DNA of 64,000 bases from Anaerolineae bacterium (GTDB lineage Bacteria; Chloroflexota; Anaerolineae; Promineifilales; Promineifilaceae), in the NCBI GenBank assembly GCA_023384415.1, contig JAHDWJ010000010.1, positions 1-64,000 on the forward strand, written 5' to 3'. Each line of letters begins with the position of its first letter. The first letter of the stretch is position 1. Of the stretch, positions 54,700 to 63,236 are shown piece by piece. The notes beneath the pieces were generated by a model that saw only the letters and a program-made list of their open reading frames with translations, did no database searches and was not told where the DNA came from. The translations under genes and the position numbers were made by a program.

Positions 54700-55683
54700 T
54701 TACTTTACGGGCGCGGTCAGATAGGCATACAGCGCGGCCAGGTCGTCGTCATTCATTTTCGAGGCGTTTTGCCAGGGCATCGTTTCCGGGAAGGGCTGGC
54801 CGTCTGGCTTGACGCCGCTGCGCATCATAGCCGCAAACTGCTCCAGGGTAAGTTCGCTGACCAATGGACGCGGGTTGGGGACAGCCGGGCTGACCGAGGT
54901 GGCTGGCGCGCCGCTGGCATCCGGCCCATGGCAACCGCGACATTCGCCAAAAGTGGCCACATACTTGCCATACTCGGCATTCACCCCCGGCGGCGGTGCC
55001 GTGACGACGGCCGGCGCGGGCGGCAGCGCTTCGCCAAACAGGCCAGCGCCGGACATGATCGCACCCAGGAAACTCATCTTGTCCCCGGTAACGCCGGTGG
55101 TGGGTACAGGGGGCAGTGAGCGCAGGTAGGCGATGATGGCCTCCGTATCCTCGTTGCTCATTTCGCGGTAAGGCAGGAAGGACATCATCCCCAGTTCATG
55201 TCCCTGCTGATCAATACTGTAGCGCATGACTCGGAACAGTTCGCCGTCGCTGTAGCCGGCCAGTTTGCCGCCCGGCGTCAGGTTCTCCGCTACCATGTCA
55301 CCAATAAAGCCAAATCCCTCGGCCTCGGCGATGTTCCAGCCGCCGCTGAGCGGGTGCTGGCCCGTGGGACGGCCGTCCGCCCCCACCGGGCTGTGGCAGC
55401 CAACGCAGGCAATGTTCACCAGATATTCGCCGCGGGCGATCTGCTCCGGCGTACCGGCCACCGTCAGATTTGGCGCGTCCGGCGCGTCGGGGTAGTAGGT
55501 GGCGGCCATGCCCTTGGCGCCAAAAAAGGCAACGGCCGTAAAAATCAATGTCAATAATCCTGCTCCCAATCCCCCCACAATCTTTACCCACAGCTTTCTG
55601 GCCCGCACCGCCCGGTACGTCAGCCAGCCAAACAGTACAACCAGACCAATCACTAATAACAACACCAATAGATTTGCAAACAT
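54700..55683 (-). CDS. Membrane-bound diheme cytochrome c
   Basis: 327 residues. Two membrane segments at the N-terminus (LLVLLLVIGLVVLFGWL, VGGLGAGLLTLIFTAVAFF) and two heme-binding motifs, CVGCH (about 96) and CRGCH (about 246). Methionine ligands are likely in FLPYREMSNED and FPETMPWQNASKM. It transfers electrons outside the membrane. AAGGAGG precedes the ATG. A remnant of a copper protein lies 164 bases upstream on the same strand, which fits an electron-transfer locus. Confidence 0.92.
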   Translation of the reverse strand: MFANLLVLLLVIGLVVLFGWLTYRAVRARKLWVKIVGGLGAGLLTLIFTAVAFFGAKGMAATYYPDAPDAPNLTVAGTPEQIARGEYLVNIACVGCHSPVGADGRPTGQHPLSGGWNIAEAEGFGFIGDMVAENLTPGGKLAGYSDGELFRVMRYSIDQQGHELGMMSFLPYREMSNEDTEAIIAYLRSLPPVPTTGVTGDKMSFLGAIMSGAGLFGEALPPAPAVVTAPPPGVNAEYGKYVATFGECRGCHGPDASGAPATSVSPAVPNPRPLVSELTLEQFAAMMRSGVKPDGQPFPETMPWQNASKMNDDDLAALYAYLTAPVK

Positions 55684-55846
55684 CGTAGCCTCCTTATTGA
55701 ATTACGTTTTCTCGCAAATGTGCAAGTGTGAATCATTGCCCAAAGCATAAAGGGAGATCATTTAGAGATCATTTATTGGGGAACGCGGATGGGCAAGATG
55801 AACGGATTTTGCCTGGCTTGATCCGCCAATCCTGCCCATTTGTGTC
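55684..55846. repeat. Gap with decayed element D
   Basis: 55780-55846 resembles element D arms (AACGCGGATGGGCAAGATGAA and ATCCGCCAATCCTGCCCAT). Its edge lies directly at the stop of the truncated copper protein, so insertion may have helped wreck that gene. Confidence 0.5.
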
Positions 55847-55924
55847 CTACGGCTCTACAATGAGCGCGCCGACCATCCCGGCCATTTCGTGGCCGGCTGA
55901 ACTGCAATAAGGCGTGGCTAACAT
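55847..55924 (-). pseudogene. C-terminal remnant of a plastocyanin-like copper protein
   Basis: Reading the minus strand into the stop TAG at 55847 gives TPYCSSAGHEMAGMVGALIV then EP. This is the copper-site end of a cupredoxin: Cys, His and Met in the order C...HE.AGM.G. Upstream the frame meets a stop within about six codons and the rest of the domain is gone, though a shifted frame continues as LELNCANEHVSH. It is therefore a broken gene. Confidence 0.65.
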
Positions 55925-56166
55925 GTTCGTTGGCACAGTTCAGCTCCAGGACAGGCAACCACCACTCATAGGGCTGCTGTAGGTTGGCTGGCTCTTTTTC
56001 GGTTGACCAATAGCCCGAATTGGCTTTTTGTCTTTTAGTGCCAATGGTGGTATATTTTAGAACACAAGTTCTTTTATTGGTTGCAAATGTGCATTTTAGG
56101 GGGTAAAAATGGCGTAACTATTCACCGCCAAGATGCAAAGAACACAAAGAACTAACGAGCGCAGCC
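55925..56166. other. Gap before the small-enzyme train
   Basis: No intact gene. It ends in ACCGCCAAGATGCAAAGAAC (56128-56147), a common intergenic repeat word, directly before the truncated gene at 56167. Confidence 0.4.
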
Positions 56167-56514
56167 GTGACGCTGGTCGCGGGCGGCGGTTTCCTGATGA
56201 TCGCCTATGACTGGGCCTATCAAGGCCAGCCGCAAGATGGCATTCTTCTTGTCCGGTTGGCCGAGCCGCCGGACGATTTGCGTATGGTATGGCTTGATTC
56301 CTGGCACACAGAAGGCAACTTTATGACCTTTCGCGGCGAAGCGTATGGCGATGGGGAAGTTTCGGCCGTTGGCTCCTACGCTGCGACTGAGGGGCCTGAT
56401 TGGGGTTGGCGCATTGTCCTGACGGCTGTTCCGGAAGGCGGGTTCGCTCTATGTATGTACAACATACCGCCAGGAAGCGGCGCTGAACTGGCGGTGGAGG
56501 CAAACTATTCATGA
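56167..56514 (+). CDS. DUF1579-like protein, probably missing its N-terminus
   Basis: 115 residues beginning at a GTG. GGGFLMIAYDWAYQGQPQDG, MVWLDSWHTEGNFMTFRGEA and GSYAATEGPDWGWRIVL match the middle and end of DUF1579-type domains. The usual first about 30 residues are absent and the sequence upstream is a repeat with stops. There is no ribosome binding site. The gene may be a 5'-truncated relic still in frame with its neighbour (ATGA overlap at 56511). Confidence 0.6.
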   Translation: MTLVAGGGFLMIAYDWAYQGQPQDGILLVRLAEPPDDLRMVWLDSWHTEGNFMTFRGEAYGDGEVSAVGSYAATEGPDWGWRIVLTAVPEGGFALCMYNIPPGSGAELAVEANYS

Positions 56515-56963
56515 CTTCGACTAATAATGAACTTAAACTACAAATTACCCGCCGGTTTGCCGTTGCGCCGGACATTGTGTTTGACGCTCTGACCAACCCG
56601 GCCGCCATGAAAATCTGGTGGGGGGATGACGCCATCATCGAAATTGACCTGCGTGTTGGCGGCCGTTGGCAAATCACCCGCTATGAAGATGGCGTCGAGT
56701 ACATCGCCGTGGGGGAATACCTGGTTGTTGAACGGCCGTTTCGCTTAGTCTACACATTTGGTATGCCCCAATTCTCGCCCAATAGCGACACAATCGCCTT
56801 TGAAATTACGGCCGACGCAAGCAGCTGTGTTGTAACATTTCAGCAATCCGGCGAAGATACGGTCAAGGAACTAAGCGAACTGGCGCCGGGAACCGTGTCT
56901 CAAAGCGAGGCGGGTTGGCGGCAAGGGTTCGACTTGATGGCCGCCGCCTGGGAAAAGAATTAA
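56511..56963 (+). CDS. SRPBCC (AHSA1-like) domain protein
   Basis: 150 residues. ITRRFAVAPDIVFDALTNPA, IEIDLRVGGRWQITRYEDG and GWRQGFDLMAAAWE follow the AHSA1 ligand-binding fold. Such proteins bind hydrophobic molecules or help chaperones. It overlaps its upstream neighbour by 4 bases. Confidence 0.88.
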   Translation: MTSTNNELKLQITRRFAVAPDIVFDALTNPAAMKIWWGDDAIIEIDLRVGGRWQITRYEDGVEYIAVGEYLVVERPFRLVYTFGMPQFSPNSDTIAFEITADASSCVVTFQQSGEDTVKELSELAPGTVSQSEAGWRQGFDLMAAAWEKN

Positions 56964-56973
56964 TGGAGGAATC

Positions 56974-57537
56974 ATGGCGAACTTTTCCATTAAAGCGCTA
57001 AATACAGAAACCTGGCCGGATTTTGCGCGATTGGCGCAAAAACACAATGGCGTCTGGGGCGGCTGTTGGTGTACGGCTTTTCATCCCAAATCGCCCCGGC
57101 AAGGGCAAAGTCAAGAAGCCACGAAAGCCTACAAAGAAAAACTTGTCCGGGAAGATAGAGCGCATGCCGCTTTACTCTTTGATGGCGATAACTGCGTTGC
57201 CTGGTGTCAATTTGGCCCACCCCAGGAATTACCCAACATCTATCACCGGAAAGAAGTTGAGGCCAAAATGTCAACGCCCGACTGGAGAATTACCTGTATC
57301 TTCGTTGATAGAGACTATCGCAAACAAGACCTTTCCTTTGTTGCTGTGAACGGCGCGTTGGAACTTATCAAAGATTTAGGCGGCGGGGTTGTTGAAAGCT
57401 ATCCCCAGGATACGCAGGGCAAAAAAGTGTCGAACTCGTTCCTGTACAATGGCACCAGGCAAATCTTTGCCAGAGCTGGTTTCAGTTATGAGGGCCAGAA
57501 AGGGAAAAATCATTGCATTATGAGGAAAACGGTATGA
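56974..57537 (+). CDS. GNAT-family acetyltransferase-like protein
   Basis: 187 residues. WGGCWCTAFHP near the front and ITCIFVDRDYRKQDLSFVAV in the middle, where the acetyl-CoA-binding arm of GNAT proteins lies (usually R.xGG; here RKQDL), and a C-terminal SNSFLYNGTRQIFARAGF. Substrate unknown. GGAGG precedes the ATG. Confidence 0.8.
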   Translation: MANFSIKALNTETWPDFARLAQKHNGVWGGCWCTAFHPKSPRQGQSQEATKAYKEKLVREDRAHAALLFDGDNCVAWCQFGPPQELPNIYHRKEVEAKMSTPDWRITCIFVDRDYRKQDLSFVAVNGALELIKDLGGGVVESYPQDTQGKKVSNSFLYNGTRQIFARAGFSYEGQKGKNHCIMRKTV

Positions 57538-58514
57538 AGCCTGAACTGGAAGCCTTGAAACCAAAGGAACCGGTCATACGCTGGCTGCTAGATTCTGACC
57601 CATCGCTTCGCTGGCAGGTATTGCAGGACCTGACTGGCACGCCCATCCATGAAGTTGAGGCTGAACGGGCGCGGGTCGCTGTCGAGGGTTGGGGGGCGCG
57701 GCTGCTCGCCCTACAGGGGGCCGACGGCGCGTGGGGCGGCGCTGCCTGGAACCACGGCTGGGATTCCACGATGCACGTCCTGTGGCTGCTGTACCATCTA
57801 GGGCTTGATCCGGCCGGCCCAGAGGCGCAGTGTGCTGTGGGCCTCGTCCATGAGCGCGTAACCTGGCAAGGCTGCGGCCCGCCGGAATGCGACGACAATC
57901 CCTTCTTCGCCGGCGAACTGGAGCCGTGCATCAACGGGCAGGTGGCCACGGCCGGAGCCTACTTCGGCCAGGATGTGGGCAGCATTATTGACCGGCTGCT
58001 CGGCGAGCAGTTGCCCGACGGCGGCTGGAACTGCGACGCGCCGCACGCTTCAAGGCGCTCGTCGTTCAACACCACCATCTGCGTGTTGGAAGCCCTGCTG
58101 GAGTATGAACGAGCCACTGGCGGCCGCCCGGCGGTAACAGAGGCCCGCCTGCACGGGCAGGAATATCTCCTCGATCGCCGGCTCTTCCGGCGCCGTTCGA
58201 CCGGCGAGGCGATTGAGCAAGATCGCAAGGGCGGTACTATATTGACCCGTTTTGCCTTCCCCACCTGGTGGCATTATGATGTGCTGCGCGGCCTTGACTA
58301 CCTGCGCCGCGCCGGCGTCACCCCCGATGAACGGGTGGCCGAGGCTATCGAGCTGGTGGCGTCGAAACGTGACCAGGACGGCCGTTGGCCGCTGGAGGTC
58401 CAATATCCCGGCGTAATGCCCGTGGAGATAGACGAGGGCGTGGGCCAACCCAGCCGCTGGAACACGCTACGCGCTTTACGTGTGCTGGATTGGTATTCAG
58501 CGCCAGGCTCATGA
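57534..58514 (+). CDS. Terpene-cyclase/prenyltransferase-fold protein
   Basis: 326 residues with repeats of the QW-motif type: LALQGADGAWGGAAWNHGWD, EQLPDGGWNCD, SKRDQDGRWPLEVQ. This is the alpha/alpha barrel shared by squalene cyclases and protein prenyltransferases. The DxDD catalytic motif of cyclases is not visible, so a cyclase role is not supported. It starts at an ATG overlapping the GNAT stop (ATGA). Confidence 0.75.
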   Translation: MKPELEALKPKEPVIRWLLDSDPSLRWQVLQDLTGTPIHEVEAERARVAVEGWGARLLALQGADGAWGGAAWNHGWDSTMHVLWLLYHLGLDPAGPEAQCAVGLVHERVTWQGCGPPECDDNPFFAGELEPCINGQVATAGAYFGQDVGSIIDRLLGEQLPDGGWNCDAPHASRRSSFNTTICVLEALLEYERATGGRPAVTEARLHGQEYLLDRRLFRRRSTGEAIEQDRKGGTILTRFAFPTWWHYDVLRGLDYLRRAGVTPDERVAEAIELVASKRDQDGRWPLEVQYPGVMPVEIDEGVGQPSRWNTLRALRVLDWYSAPGS

Positions 58515-58551
58515 AACAGGTTCTTGTGAACACCCATCCAGGAGGCAGATA

Positions 58552-59286
58552 ATGGCCGAAGCCTGCTTTAACGAACAAGTAGCCGCCCATTACGACGAGG
58601 ATTCAAACGCTATGTACCGGTCTGATCTGCTGCAGCCAACGGTAGACTTTCTGGCGGCGTTGGCCGGCGACGGCGCAGCGCTCGAATTCGGGATAGGTAC
58701 AGGGCGTGTGGCCCTGCCGCTCAGTGCGCGGGGCGTACCGGTTCACGGGGTTGACATTTCTGAGCCAATGCTGGCCCAACTGCGGCGCAAGCCGGGTTCA
58801 GACCAGATTGGGATTACCTGCGGCGACTTTGCCAACACGCGCATTCCTGGCAGCTTCCGGCTGGTCTATCTGGTGTACAACACAATCATGAACCTGACCA
58901 CCCAGGACGAACAGGTGGCCTGCTTTGGGAACGCGGCCGCCCACCTTGAACCCGGCGGTTATTTTGTCATCGAGGTTGGCGTCCCCAATCTGCGGCGCGT
59001 GCCGCCGGGCGAACGGGTGCGGGCCTTTACCATCGGCCAGACCCGTTTTGGTTTTGACGAATATACCGATTTCACCAACCAGATTTTGTATTCCCATCAT
59101 TATTGGACAGACAGCGGTAAGCTGCGCAGCTCTTCGGCGCCCTTCCGCTGGGTCTGGCCGGCCGAACTTGATCTGATGGCCCGTCTCGCCGGTATGACCC
59201 TGCGCGAGCGTTGGGCCGGCTGGAACCGCGACCTTTTTACCGATGAGAGCGACGCCCACGTATCAGTCTGGCAAAAGCTACCCTGA
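58552..59286 (+). CDS. Class I SAM-dependent methyltransferase
   Basis: 244 residues. Motif I is ALEFGIGTGRVALPL, followed by VHGVDISEPMLAQL, and LEPGGYFVIEVGVP as motif III. It acts on a small molecule; identity unknown. AGGAGG stands six bases before the ATG at 58552. Confidence 0.88.
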   Translation: MAEACFNEQVAAHYDEDSNAMYRSDLLQPTVDFLAALAGDGAALEFGIGTGRVALPLSARGVPVHGVDISEPMLAQLRRKPGSDQIGITCGDFANTRIPGSFRLVYLVYNTIMNLTTQDEQVACFGNAAAHLEPGGYFVIEVGVPNLRRVPPGERVRAFTIGQTRFGFDEYTDFTNQILYSHHYWTDSGKLRSSSAPFRWVWPAELDLMARLAGMTLRERWAGWNRDLFTDESDAHVSVWQKLP

Positions 59287-59313
59287 ATGGCTGTCGGCCA
59301 CGGAGAGACACCA

Positions 59314-59958
59314 ATGTTACACACGCAACCAGAAGGCTACTTTGCTGCTCCCCCCACCGGTCACGGACCAGGCGTCCTGGTCCTCCACGCCTGGTGGGGA
59401 CTGAATGACACGATCAAAAACGTATGCGACCGGCTGGCGCAAGCAGGTTTCACGGCCTATGCGCCAGACCTTTATCACGGCCGTATCGCCCAAACCATTG
59501 CAGAAGCCGAAACCCTCAGCGGCGCAGCGGAAGTGGAACCAATCAAAGCGGATATTGCCGCGGCTGTTGCTTTTCTCAGCCAGCAGGCGACGCCAGCCGG
59601 TGGCCAACTCAGCGTTATCGGCTTTTCTTTTGGTGCCTATTTTGCCCTTGAATTGGCGGCCGATATGCCGGAGCGTATCCGCGCCGTCACCCTTTTCTAC
59701 GGCACGGGCGAAGCGGCCGCGGCCCGGTCGCAGGCCGCCTACCTGGGCCACTTCGCCGCCCAAGACGACTACGAGCCGGCCGAGTTTGTTGACCAGTTGG
59801 AAGCATCATTGCAGGCGGCCGGCCGCCCCGTTACCTTCCACCGCTATCCAGATGTCGACCATTGGTTCTTTGAACCAGACCGGACTGACGCTTACAACCA
59901 GGCGGCGGCCGAACTGGCCTGGGAACGGACGGTCGCCTTTCTTAAACAGATGTGGTAG
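59314..59958 (+). CDS. Dienelactone hydrolase family protein
   Basis: 214 residues. GVLVLHAWWGLNDTIKNVCD, APDLYHGR, VIGFSFGAYFALELA and YPDVDHWFFEPDR match the family. In classic dienelactone hydrolase the nucleophile is Cys; here the elbow GFSFGA has Ser. It hydrolyses an ester or lactone. The ATG at 59314 follows CGGAGAG; the open frame starts 27 bases earlier. Confidence 0.88.
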   Translation: MLHTQPEGYFAAPPTGHGPGVLVLHAWWGLNDTIKNVCDRLAQAGFTAYAPDLYHGRIAQTIAEAETLSGAAEVEPIKADIAAAVAFLSQQATPAGGQLSVIGFSFGAYFALELAADMPERIRAVTLFYGTGEAAAARSQAAYLGHFAAQDDYEPAEFVDQLEASLQAAGRPVTFHRYPDVDHWFFEPDRTDAYNQAAAELAWERTVAFLKQMW

Positions 59959-60061
59959 CTACAATGAGTTGAACCAGCCAAAGAACATGGATTGGCAGGA
60001 TTTACGGATTAGCTGTATCGAGAAGGAAATCCGCCCATCCGCTGTTCTCAGGAGAGAAATC

Positions 60062-60598
60062 ATGCCCCACCCCTTAGTTTTACAACTACGCTTCACCCGC
60101 AGCGAATTTCAACGCGCCCTGAAAAATGTCACCCCTGAAGAAGCGGTGCGCCGTTTTGAGCCGATTAACTGCATCAGTTGGATTATCGGCCACCTGGCCT
60201 GGCAGGAGCAGCTATACTGGCTCACCCACGCCCAGGGCATAACGCCCGCCCCAGAGGTCAACGCCTGCGCCAACGGCCAGCCAGCCAGTACGCCCCCGCT
60301 GGACGAGATGTGGGCCGCCTGGCGGCTGGTGACGCAAACGGCCGATACCTGGCTAGACGCCCTCGACACCGCCCAACTGGAAACCCACACCCTCAACACC
60401 TATGTCAAGCCCCCTGCGCCCTATAAAGAAAGTATCGGCACCCGTTTGCGCCGCACCACCTACCATTACTGGTACCACACGGGCGAGTCACAGGCCATTC
60501 GCCAACTGCTGGGTCACACCGGTTTGCCTTCCTTCGTCGGCGATATTGGCGGCAAAGCGCCCTACATTCCTGAAACAAAAGATGAGACCAATATTTAG
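60062..60598 (+). CDS. DinB-like four-helix protein
   Basis: 178 residues. The pattern is EFQRALKNVTPEEAVRRFEP, ISWIIGHLAWQEQLYWL (first His of the metal site), and TTYHYWYHTGESQAIRQLLG (second and third His). DinB-fold proteins bind divalent metals and often act as thiol transferases. AGGAGAG precedes the ATG at 60062. The gap before it (59959-60061) contains a decayed ACGGAT repeat. Confidence 0.85.
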   Translation: MPHPLVLQLRFTRSEFQRALKNVTPEEAVRRFEPINCISWIIGHLAWQEQLYWLTHAQGITPAPEVNACANGQPASTPPLDEMWAAWRLVTQTADTWLDALDTAQLETHTLNTYVKPPAPYKESIGTRLRRTTYHYWYHTGESQAIRQLLGHTGLPSFVGDIGGKAPYIPETKDETNI

Positions 60599-60615
60599 AG
60601 CAGGAGAGGAATAGC

Positions 60616-61389
60616 ATGGGTAAACTAATTTACGCCATGATGGTATCGCTGGACGGCTTTGTTTCAGGGCCAGATGACGAGCTTGATTGGCATCTAGTTG
60701 ACGAGGAATTGCACCGGCATTTCAACGAGTTGGAAAGCGAGATGGAGACGCTGTTATACGGCCGTCGCCTCTACGAAACTATGGTCGCTTACTGGCCTAC
60801 AGTGGAGGAGAATCCCTCTGCCCCGGACTATGAGGTGGAATACGGCCGTATCTGGCGGGCTGTACCCAAAATCGTCTTTTCCAAAACCCTGGAGAATGTT
60901 GCCTGGAACAGCCGCCTGGCCAGGGAGGTTGTGCCGCAAGAGATTAGAGAATTAAAGTCACGAGCCAGGAAAGACATTTCCGTGGGCGGGGCAAATCTGG
61001 CCGCCACTTTCCACCGGCTGGGCCTGATTGACGAGTATCGGCTTTACGTCAATCCGGTGGTGGCAGGAAAGGGCAAACCGATGTTTGCGGGCGTGGATAG
61101 TGTGGCCCGTTTGTGGTTGGTGGAAACACGGCCGTTTAACAGCGGCGTCATCATGCTGCGCTACAAAGCGGTCAATGACGCCGAAAACGACCTGCCAACC
61201 AACATTGGCAAACCGGCCACTGGCGCCCTGGCGGCGGCCGGTTACACCCGGCTGGAGCAGTTAACCCAGGTCAGCGAGAAAGATATTCTAAATTTGCACG
61301 GCGTCGGTCCCAAAGCGGTCGGCCTGCTTCGTCAGGCTCTGGCTGCCAAAGGTTTATCGTTTGCCGGAGACTCAGGAGAAGTATCATGA
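60616..61389 (+). CDS. Dihydrofolate-reductase-like (RibD C-terminal) protein fused to a helix-hairpin-helix tail
   Basis: 257 residues. Residues 1-185 form the DHFR/RibD reductase-like fold: MVSLDGFVSGPDDELDWH, LLYGRRLYETM, DISVGGANLAATFHRLGLIDE and YVNPVVAGKGKPMF. Residues about 195-250 form an RNA-polymerase-alpha-like helix-hairpin-helix (NIGKPATGALAAAGYTRLEQ, then LNLHGVGPKAVGLLRQAL), usually used in nucleic-acid or protein binding. The fusion is unusual. GCAGGAGAG precedes the ATG. It overlaps the VOC gene (ATGA). Confidence 0.85.
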   Translation: MGKLIYAMMVSLDGFVSGPDDELDWHLVDEELHRHFNELESEMETLLYGRRLYETMVAYWPTVEENPSAPDYEVEYGRIWRAVPKIVFSKTLENVAWNSRLAREVVPQEIRELKSRARKDISVGGANLAATFHRLGLIDEYRLYVNPVVAGKGKPMFAGVDSVARLWLVETRPFNSGVIMLRYKAVNDAENDLPTNIGKPATGALAAAGYTRLEQLTQVSEKDILNLHGVGPKAVGLLRQALAAKGLSFAGDSGEVS

Positions 61390-61799
61390 ATTGGACATTG
61401 GAAGTTGTCGTAGTTCCCGTTTCTGACGTAGACCGGGCCAAAACATTCTATGCCGAGCAGGTTGGCTTTAACGTAGACCATGATACCAGGATCAGTGATG
61501 ATCTGCGTGTCGTCCAATTGACGCCGCCCGGCTCTGGCTGCTCGATCGTAATAGGCAAAGGAATTGTCGAGATGCCGCCAGGCTCGCTCAAGGGCTTGCA
61601 ATTGGTTGTTTCAGACATCTACGCCGCGCATACCCATCTCACCGGGCGCGGCGTGGCCGTGAGCGAAGTCCAGGTGCTTGGCCCTGAGGGGGGGCGTCCG
61701 GCTCGTGACGGCGAAGACCTCAATAATGTCGGCTTTGTCTTTTTCAGCGATCCGGACGGCAATAGCTGGGCAGTACAGCAGATAAATAATCGTAATTAA
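61386..61799 (+). CDS. VOC (glyoxalase-fold) protein
   Basis: 137 residues with both halves of the VOC fold: LEVVVVPVSDVDRAKTFYAE and GFVFFSDPDGNSWAVQQIN, including a metal-site Glu-like position replaced by Gln near the end. It could be a glyoxalase, resistance or ring-cleaving protein. Confidence 0.88.
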   Translation: MNWTLEVVVVPVSDVDRAKTFYAEQVGFNVDHDTRISDDLRVVQLTPPGSGCSIVIGKGIVEMPPGSLKGLQLVVSDIYAAHTHLTGRGVAVSEVQVLGPEGGRPARDGEDLNNVGFVFFSDPDGNSWAVQQINNRN

Positions 61800-61815
61800 A
61801 TATGAGGAGAAAAAG

Positions 61816-62733
61816 ATGAGCAACATGACACAAAAAATCACCCCCTATTTATGGTTTGATAACCAGGCGGAAGAAGCCATGAACTTCTATACTGCCCTTT
61901 TTGATAACGCCAAAATTGTGGAGATCAACCGTCTCCCGGAAGGGTTTGACGAAGGCCCCATGGCCGGCATGGCGGGCAAAGTGATTCATGGCCTGTTTGA
62001 ACTGGCCGGCTACCAATTCATGGCTCTGGACGGCGGCCCGTTCTTCAAATTCACCCCGGCCATCTCTTTCTTCGTCAATTGTGACACCGAGGCCGAAATT
62101 GATACCTTGTGGGCCGCTTTGTCCGAGGGCGGCGAGGTAGCCATGCCCCTGCAAGCCTACCCGTTCAGCCCCAGGTATGGCTGGATCCAGGATAAATATG
62201 GCCTGTCGTGGCAGTTGAATCTGGGTCATAGCGAACCTAAAATCACCCCTTTCTTGTTGTTTGTCGGCGATCAGAATGGGCGGGCTGAAGCGGCCGTTAA
62301 CGACTACATTGCTCTCTTTGAAAACGGCGGCATCAACCACCTGGAACGTTTTGCCGCCGGCGACCCGATCGGCACCGAAGGCGCGATCCAACATGCCGCC
62401 TTTACGCTGCACGGCCAACCCTTTATGGCTATGGATGGCGGCCTGGTTCACCCGTTTACCTTCACCGAAGCCATCTCGCTTTACGTAGATTGCGACACGC
62501 AAGAGGAAGTAGATCACTTCTGGTACGCCCTCTCCGCCCACCCTGAAGCCGAAAATTGCGGCTGGCTGAAGGACAAATACGGCGTCTCGTGGCAGATCAT
62601 CCCTACCACTTTAATCAAATTGATGAGCGACCCCGATCCAGAAAAATCGCGGCGGGTTATGGAGGCCATATTGCAAATGAAGAAAATTGAGATTGAAGGA
62701 TTAAAACGAGCCTATGAAGGAAACCAATCATGA
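61816..62733 (+). CDS. Tandem PhnB-like VOC protein
   Basis: 305 residues made of two related PhnB-like domains: KITPYLWFDNQAEEAMNFYT ... YGWIQDKYGLSWQ, and KITPFLLFVGDQNGRAEAAV ... CGWLKDKYGVSWQ. The duplication is internal and well kept. PhnB-type proteins resemble 3-demethylubiquinone methyltransferase relatives but without its cofactor domain; function unproven. GAGGAGA precedes the ATG. Overlaps the next gene (ATGA). Confidence 0.88.
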   Translation: MSNMTQKITPYLWFDNQAEEAMNFYTALFDNAKIVEINRLPEGFDEGPMAGMAGKVIHGLFELAGYQFMALDGGPFFKFTPAISFFVNCDTEAEIDTLWAALSEGGEVAMPLQAYPFSPRYGWIQDKYGLSWQLNLGHSEPKITPFLLFVGDQNGRAEAAVNDYIALFENGGINHLERFAAGDPIGTEGAIQHAAFTLHGQPFMAMDGGLVHPFTFTEAISLYVDCDTQEEVDHFWYALSAHPEAENCGWLKDKYGVSWQIIPTTLIKLMSDPDPEKSRRVMEAILQMKKIEIEGLKRAYEGNQS

Positions 62734-63095
62734 ACGCATCTGAACAGATTGACCAGTACATTGTGAATACGGCCGATTGGCGCGGCGAGCTATTGGCCCA
62801 GTTGCGCCGCCTGGTTCTGGAAACTGATCCGGACATCGTTGAAGAATGGAAATGGAATTCACCGGTGTGGACGCGCGGCAAACCCGTTTGCAGCGCCAGC
62901 GCCTTCAAGAAGCACGTGGGTATGAACTTTTTCCAGGGCGCTTTTCTGGACGACCCGCACACGCTCTTTAACGGCGGGCTGGATTCCAAGAAATCCCGCT
63001 CGGTCATTTTTTATGAAGGCGATACAGTTAATGCGGCCGCTTTGCAGGGGTTGATCCGCGCCGCCATCAATCATAATAAAGGAGAAAATTCGTGA
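62730..63095 (+). CDS. DUF1801 domain protein
   Basis: 121 residues. LLAQLRRLVLETDPDIVEEW, FKKHVGMNFFQGAFLDDP and the end RSVIFYEGDTV are typical of DUF1801 (YdhG-like), a small fold of unknown enzymatic role. Coupled by 4-base overlap to the upstream gene. Confidence 0.88.
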   Translation: MNASEQIDQYIVNTADWRGELLAQLRRLVLETDPDIVEEWKWNSPVWTRGKPVCSASAFKKHVGMNFFQGAFLDDPHTLFNGGLDSKKSRSVIFYEGDTVNAAALQGLIRAAINHNKGENS

Positions 63096-63189
63096 GCAAA
63101 ATGAAATACCTGGTGTGGGCCTATTCGTCTACTTCGCCGACACGGAAGGCAACGTCGTCGGTATGTTGCGGCCGCTGGCGATGGTCTAA
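63092..63189 (+). pseudogene. VOC-family gene with central deletion
   Basis: A GTG start overlapping the DUF1801 stop gives MSKMKYLVW; then, in a shifted frame, GVGLFVYFADTEGNVVGML then RPLAMV ends at the TAA at 63187. The latter is the typical end of a VOC domain (FADTEGNxVG). About 90 residues between are missing, so this is a deleted and frame-shifted gene. Confidence 0.7.
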
Positions 63190-63194
63190 AGTTT

Positions 63195-63229
63195 AGAGCT
63201 GTAAGGTTTTTTAGAAACCTCGCAGCTCT
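63195..63229. repeat. AGAGCTG hairpin
   Basis: AGAGCTGTAAGGTTT and AAACCTCGCAGCTCT pair except at two central bases, around a short loop. It lies between the broken VOC gene and the P-loop kinase gene and may serve as a terminator, though the T-run (TTTTTT) is in its loop. Confidence 0.55.
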
Positions 63230-63236
63230 TCAGCAT

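Noticed and set aside
59405..60061. N-terminal 219 codons of a 397-codon frame ahead of the DinB-like gene
   Set aside because: They lie out of frame over the dienelactone hydrolase gene, and the protein has no sensible sequence. The true start is at 60062 with AGGAGAG.
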